Source of the DNA: an uncultured Sulfolobales archaeon
GTDB taxonomy: Archaea; Thermoproteota; Thermoprotei_A; Sulfolobales; Desulfurococcaceae
Direction of reading: 5' to 3'
Assembly: GCA_938003605.1 (NCBI GenBank)
Contig: CALKYD010000120.1
Span: 1 to 7,173 of the forward strand
Length of the DNA: 7,173 nucleotides
The translations under genes and the position numbers were made by a program. Positions 5,193-7,173 of the stretch are shown here, in pieces. Each line of letters starts with the position of its first letter. The first letter of the stretch is position 1. The notes under the pieces were generated by a model. It did not search any database, was not told the origin of the DNA, and worked only from the letters and a program-made list of their open reading frames with translations.

Positions 5193-6281
5193 ATGGTGAG
5201 CTTTAGGAAGACTATAGGTAAAGTAAGCAGGGAGTTATTCAACGACTTGATATTCAGAAATCTTGGAGCAATAGATCATGGGGTAGTTGTTGGACCTAGG
5301 TATGGCGTAGACTTTTCAGTGATTGAATTAGGGGATAAGGCGTTGATATTTGAAGTAGACCCAGTGTTCGTTGTCCCAGAATATGGGTGGGATAGAAGCT
5401 CTTGGTTTGCAGTGCACATACTTGCAAGTGATGTAGCTGTGTCAGGAGTTCCCCCGAAGTACTTATTCATAGATTTAAACCTGCCTTTATCTATGACTGA
5501 TGAAGAGTTCAAAGAACTGTGGCTTGGCATACATAGGGAGTGCTTAAAGCTTGGCATAAGTATTGCCGGAGGCCATACAGGTAGATACGGTGGAGTAGAT
5601 TACCCAATGATTGGCGGAGCAGTCATGATGGCCATAACTGATAAAGATAATTACGTCACTCCAGAAATGGCTAGGCCGGGGGACTTAGTGATAATGACTA
5701 AGGGCCCAGCTATAGAGACGGCGGGCATACTGGCAACAATGTTCCCGGAAGTTCTTGTGGAAAGCTATGGACCTGAGTTCGCTAATAGAGCGAAGGACAT
5801 ATTTTGGCTTCAAACAGTAGTATATGATTCACTGACGCTGGCTAAGCTTGGTTTAAGGACTGGCTTATCGGCAATGCATGATGCAACTGAATACGGCGTT
5901 TGGGGCGCCTTACACGACTTAGCTGAAGCAAGCGGCGTTGGGATAAGAATTTACGAGGACAGGCTATTCATTAGAAGCGACGTTGAGAAAGTCGTTAAGG
6001 CCTTCTCAGATTTCACCGGCATTACAAACGTAGACCCTTATGCATCAATAAGTGAGGGAACTCTAATAGCTACAGTTAAAAGAGATAAGGCTGAAGCAGC
6101 TGTGGAGCTCTTAAAGAACTCCGGAATAGATTCTTCAATAATAGGGGAAGTAGTTGATGGAGAGGGAGTTTACTTAGTGAGAAGCGATAACAGCGAGGTT
6201 GAAGTACCTATGCCAGTGCAGGACCCATTCTGGATACTGTTCTTCAAAACTCTCGAGATCATTAGGAGGAGGGGTAGTTGA
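5193..6281 (+). CDS. PurM/HypE-like AIR synthase-related protein, possible thiamine-pathway kinase
   Basis: A 362-residue soluble protein of the PurM superfamily (AIR synthase, HypE, ThiL, SelD), whose members bind ATP and metal and phosphorylate or dehydrate substrates. Visible blocks: GVDFSVIELG (38-47) where GDDAAVI is usual, EVDPVF (54-59), LASDVAVSGVPPKYLFIDLN (77-96), the Gly-rich SIAGGHTGRYGG (123-134), and a C-terminal domain from about residue 160 with TKGPAIETAGILA. Of the acidic metal ligands in ThiL, the first Asp of the GDD pair is Val39 and GGDT reads GGHT. HypE's cysteine-containing C-terminal PRIC motif is absent, so it is not a canonical hydrogenase maturation factor. Its place between an HMP transporter and thiDN suggests a thiamine step such as thiamine-phosphate kinase, but this is inference. 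ATG 5193 follows GGGGA by six bases and lies 3 nt after the transporter stop; GTG 5196 is also possible. It overlaps thiDN by 4 nt. Confidence 0.72.
   Translation: MVSFRKTIGKVSRELFNDLIFRNLGAIDHGVVVGPRYGVDFSVIELGDKALIFEVDPVFVVPEYGWDRSSWFAVHILASDVAVSGVPPKYLFIDLNLPLSMTDEEFKELWLGIHRECLKLGISIAGGHTGRYGGVDYPMIGGAVMMAITDKDNYVTPEMARPGDLVIMTKGPAIETAGILATMFPEVLVESYGPEFANRAKDIFWLQTVVYDSLTLAKLGLRTGLSAMHDATEYGVWGALHDLAEASGVGIRIYEDRLFIRSDVEKVVKAFSDFTGITNVDPYASISEGTLIATVKRDKAEAAVELLKNSGIDSSIIGEVVDGEGVYLVRSDNSEVEVPMPVQDPFWILFFKTLEIIRRRGS
6265..6274 (+). promoter_or_regulatory. Shine-Dalgarno site of thiDN
   Basis: GGAGGAGGGG lies inside the end of the PurM-like gene, three bases before TTG 6278. Its GGAGGA core is seven bases from the start, the preferred distance. 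It is the longest purine-rich site on the + strand and suggests efficient coupled translation. Confidence 0.6.
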
Positions 6282-7173
6282 AGAGGATTCCAACCGCACT
6301 AACTATAGCTGGAAGCGATAGTGGTGGAGGAGCAGGCATTCAAGCGGACTTAAAGACTTTTGCTGTAATGGGAGTACACGGCATGTCTGCAATAACTAGC
6401 ATTACTGCGCAAAACACTAAGGAAGTGAGGGCTATACACGATATTCCGCCAGAAATAGTTGTAGCTCAAATAGAGGCTGTAGTAGATGATATAGGTGTTG
6501 ATGCAGCTAAAACTGGGATGCTGAGCAACAGCAGCATCATTAATGCAGTTGCTAAAGCAGTTGAGAGGTATGGATTCCCACTAGTTGTAGACCCAGTTAT
6601 AGTAGCTAAGTCAGGTGCTAGACTTCTAAGAGAGGAAGCCGTTGATGAATTATTGAAGAGGCTCATTCCTCTAGCTAAAGCTGTTACTCCAAACGTGTTT
6701 GAAGCCGAAGTCATTTCAAACACTAAGATAGCCAATTTAAATGATGCTAAGAGAGCGGCGCAAACAATAGTGGAGAACTATGGTTGTGAAGCAGCGATAG
6801 TTAAGGGAGGCCATGTTGAAGGAGAGTACTCCATTGATGTAATGTACTATCGTGGAACATTCTACGAATTCAAGGAGCCGAGGATCACGACTAAGAACAC
6901 CCATGGAACTGGCTGCAGCTTCTCAGCTGCAATAACTGCTGGAATAGCTAAAGGTAAGGACTTAGTTGATGCTGTTAGAGCTGCAAAAGAGTTGATAACG
7001 TTAAGCATTGAATACAGCCTTGAACTCGGGGGAGGACATGGGCCGGTAAACCCCGTGGCCTACGTCATGATACCTGCTGAGAGGTATAGAGTACTTAGTG
7101 AAGTTGAGGCAGCAATAGCTTACCTATCTAATAACGGTGAATTAGTGAGCGAAGTAGTGCCTGAAGTAGGCAT
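6278..7173 (+). CDS. thiD: ThiDN: HMP/HMP-P kinase with the start of a ThiN thiamine-phosphate synthase domain (3' partial)
   Basis: Open from TTG 6278 to the window end: 298 full codons without a stop. Residues 1-260 are ThiD, which phosphorylates HMP and then HMP phosphate with ATP. Signature parts are AGSDSGGGAGIQAD (11-24), where substrate binds, KTGML (78-82), VVDPV near 107-111, and NTHGTGC (207-213), with Cys213 in the anion hole that serves the ribokinase-fold active site. After GHGPVNP (253-259) the protein continues with IPAERYRVLSEVEAAIAYL and ends SEVVPEVG, matching the linker and first helix of the ThiN domain, which joins HMP-PP to the thiazole phosphate in archaea lacking ThiE. 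It is therefore most likely a ThiDN fusion of about 430-450 residues with its C-terminal third missing here. The start overlaps the preceding stop by 4 nt. A thiD homologue without an intact ThiN cannot be ruled out from this fragment. Confidence 0.9.
   Translation, partial: MKRIPTALTIAGSDSGGGAGIQADLKTFAVMGVHGMSAITSITAQNTKEVRAIHDIPPEIVVAQIEAVVDDIGVDAAKTGMLSNSSIINAVAKAVERYGFPLVVDPVIVAKSGARLLREEAVDELLKRLIPLAKAVTPNVFEAEVISNTKIANLNDAKRAAQTIVENYGCEAAIVKGGHVEGEYSIDVMYYRGTFYEFKEPRITTKNTHGTGCSFSAAITAGIAKGKDLVDAVRAAKELITLSIEYSLELGGGHGPVNPVAYVMIPAERYRVLSEVEAAIAYLSNNGELVSEVVPEVG

Noticed and set aside
5276..5557. Minus-strand open frame inside the PurM-like gene
   Set aside because: Antisense shadow; Ser/Thr/Pro-rich with no motif.
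5193..6281. Annotation as HypE hydrogenase maturation factor
   Set aside because: No terminal cysteine motif, no hyp genes nearby, and altered metal-ligand motifs.
6466..6735. Minus-strand open frame inside thiDN
   Set aside because: The plus strand encodes clear ThiD motifs across the same bases.

Overview
The window looks like chromosome from a hyperthermophilic member of the Thermoproteota (Crenarchaeota), probably Desulfurococcales-like; the genus cannot be fixed from the sequence. The evidence is the archaeal gene content (Brix/Imp4-like protein, KEOPS Pcc1, prefoldin beta, DUF3194, ThiDN, pilin-like proteins with class III signal peptides), A+T-rich TATA boxes about 35-40 nt before start codons, GGTG/GGTGG or purine-rich Shine-Dalgarno sites, heavy use of AGG/AGA and ATA codons, and many TTG starts.

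Region 1 (1-1037, + strand) is the end of an information-processing operon: the tail of a Brix-domain ribosome-biogenesis protein, then pcc1 (KEOPS, tRNA t6A), the prefoldin beta subunit and a DUF3194 protein. Each gene overlaps the next, so translation is probably coupled. Region 2 (1093-2026, - strand) holds two overlapping genes for small pilin- or archaellin-like secreted proteins, with no assembly ATPase or membrane platform gene in view. They converge on region 1 across 55 nt.

Region 3 (2027-2155) is a compact divergent promoter. It has one TATA box facing each way and a 10-bp inverted repeat between them. Region 4 (2156-3820, + strand) encodes an RpiB/LacAB-family sugar-phosphate isomerase homologue that lacks the two usual active-site histidines, then a DUF763 protein of unknown function.

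Region 5 (3821-7173, + strand) begins with an A+T-rich promoter containing a near-perfect 18-nt direct repeat, whose downstream copy includes the TATA box. A tight three-gene operon follows: an NCS1-family transporter of CytX type, a PurM/HypE-like AIR-synthase-related protein, and ThiD running into the beginning of a ThiN domain (ThiDN), cut by the window edge. Together these suggest uptake of the thiamine pyrimidine HMP, its phosphorylation, and condensation to thiamine phosphate. The PurM-like enzyme in the middle has no assigned role and is the most interesting candidate here. No mobile elements, CRISPR arrays, tRNA or rRNA genes were seen.
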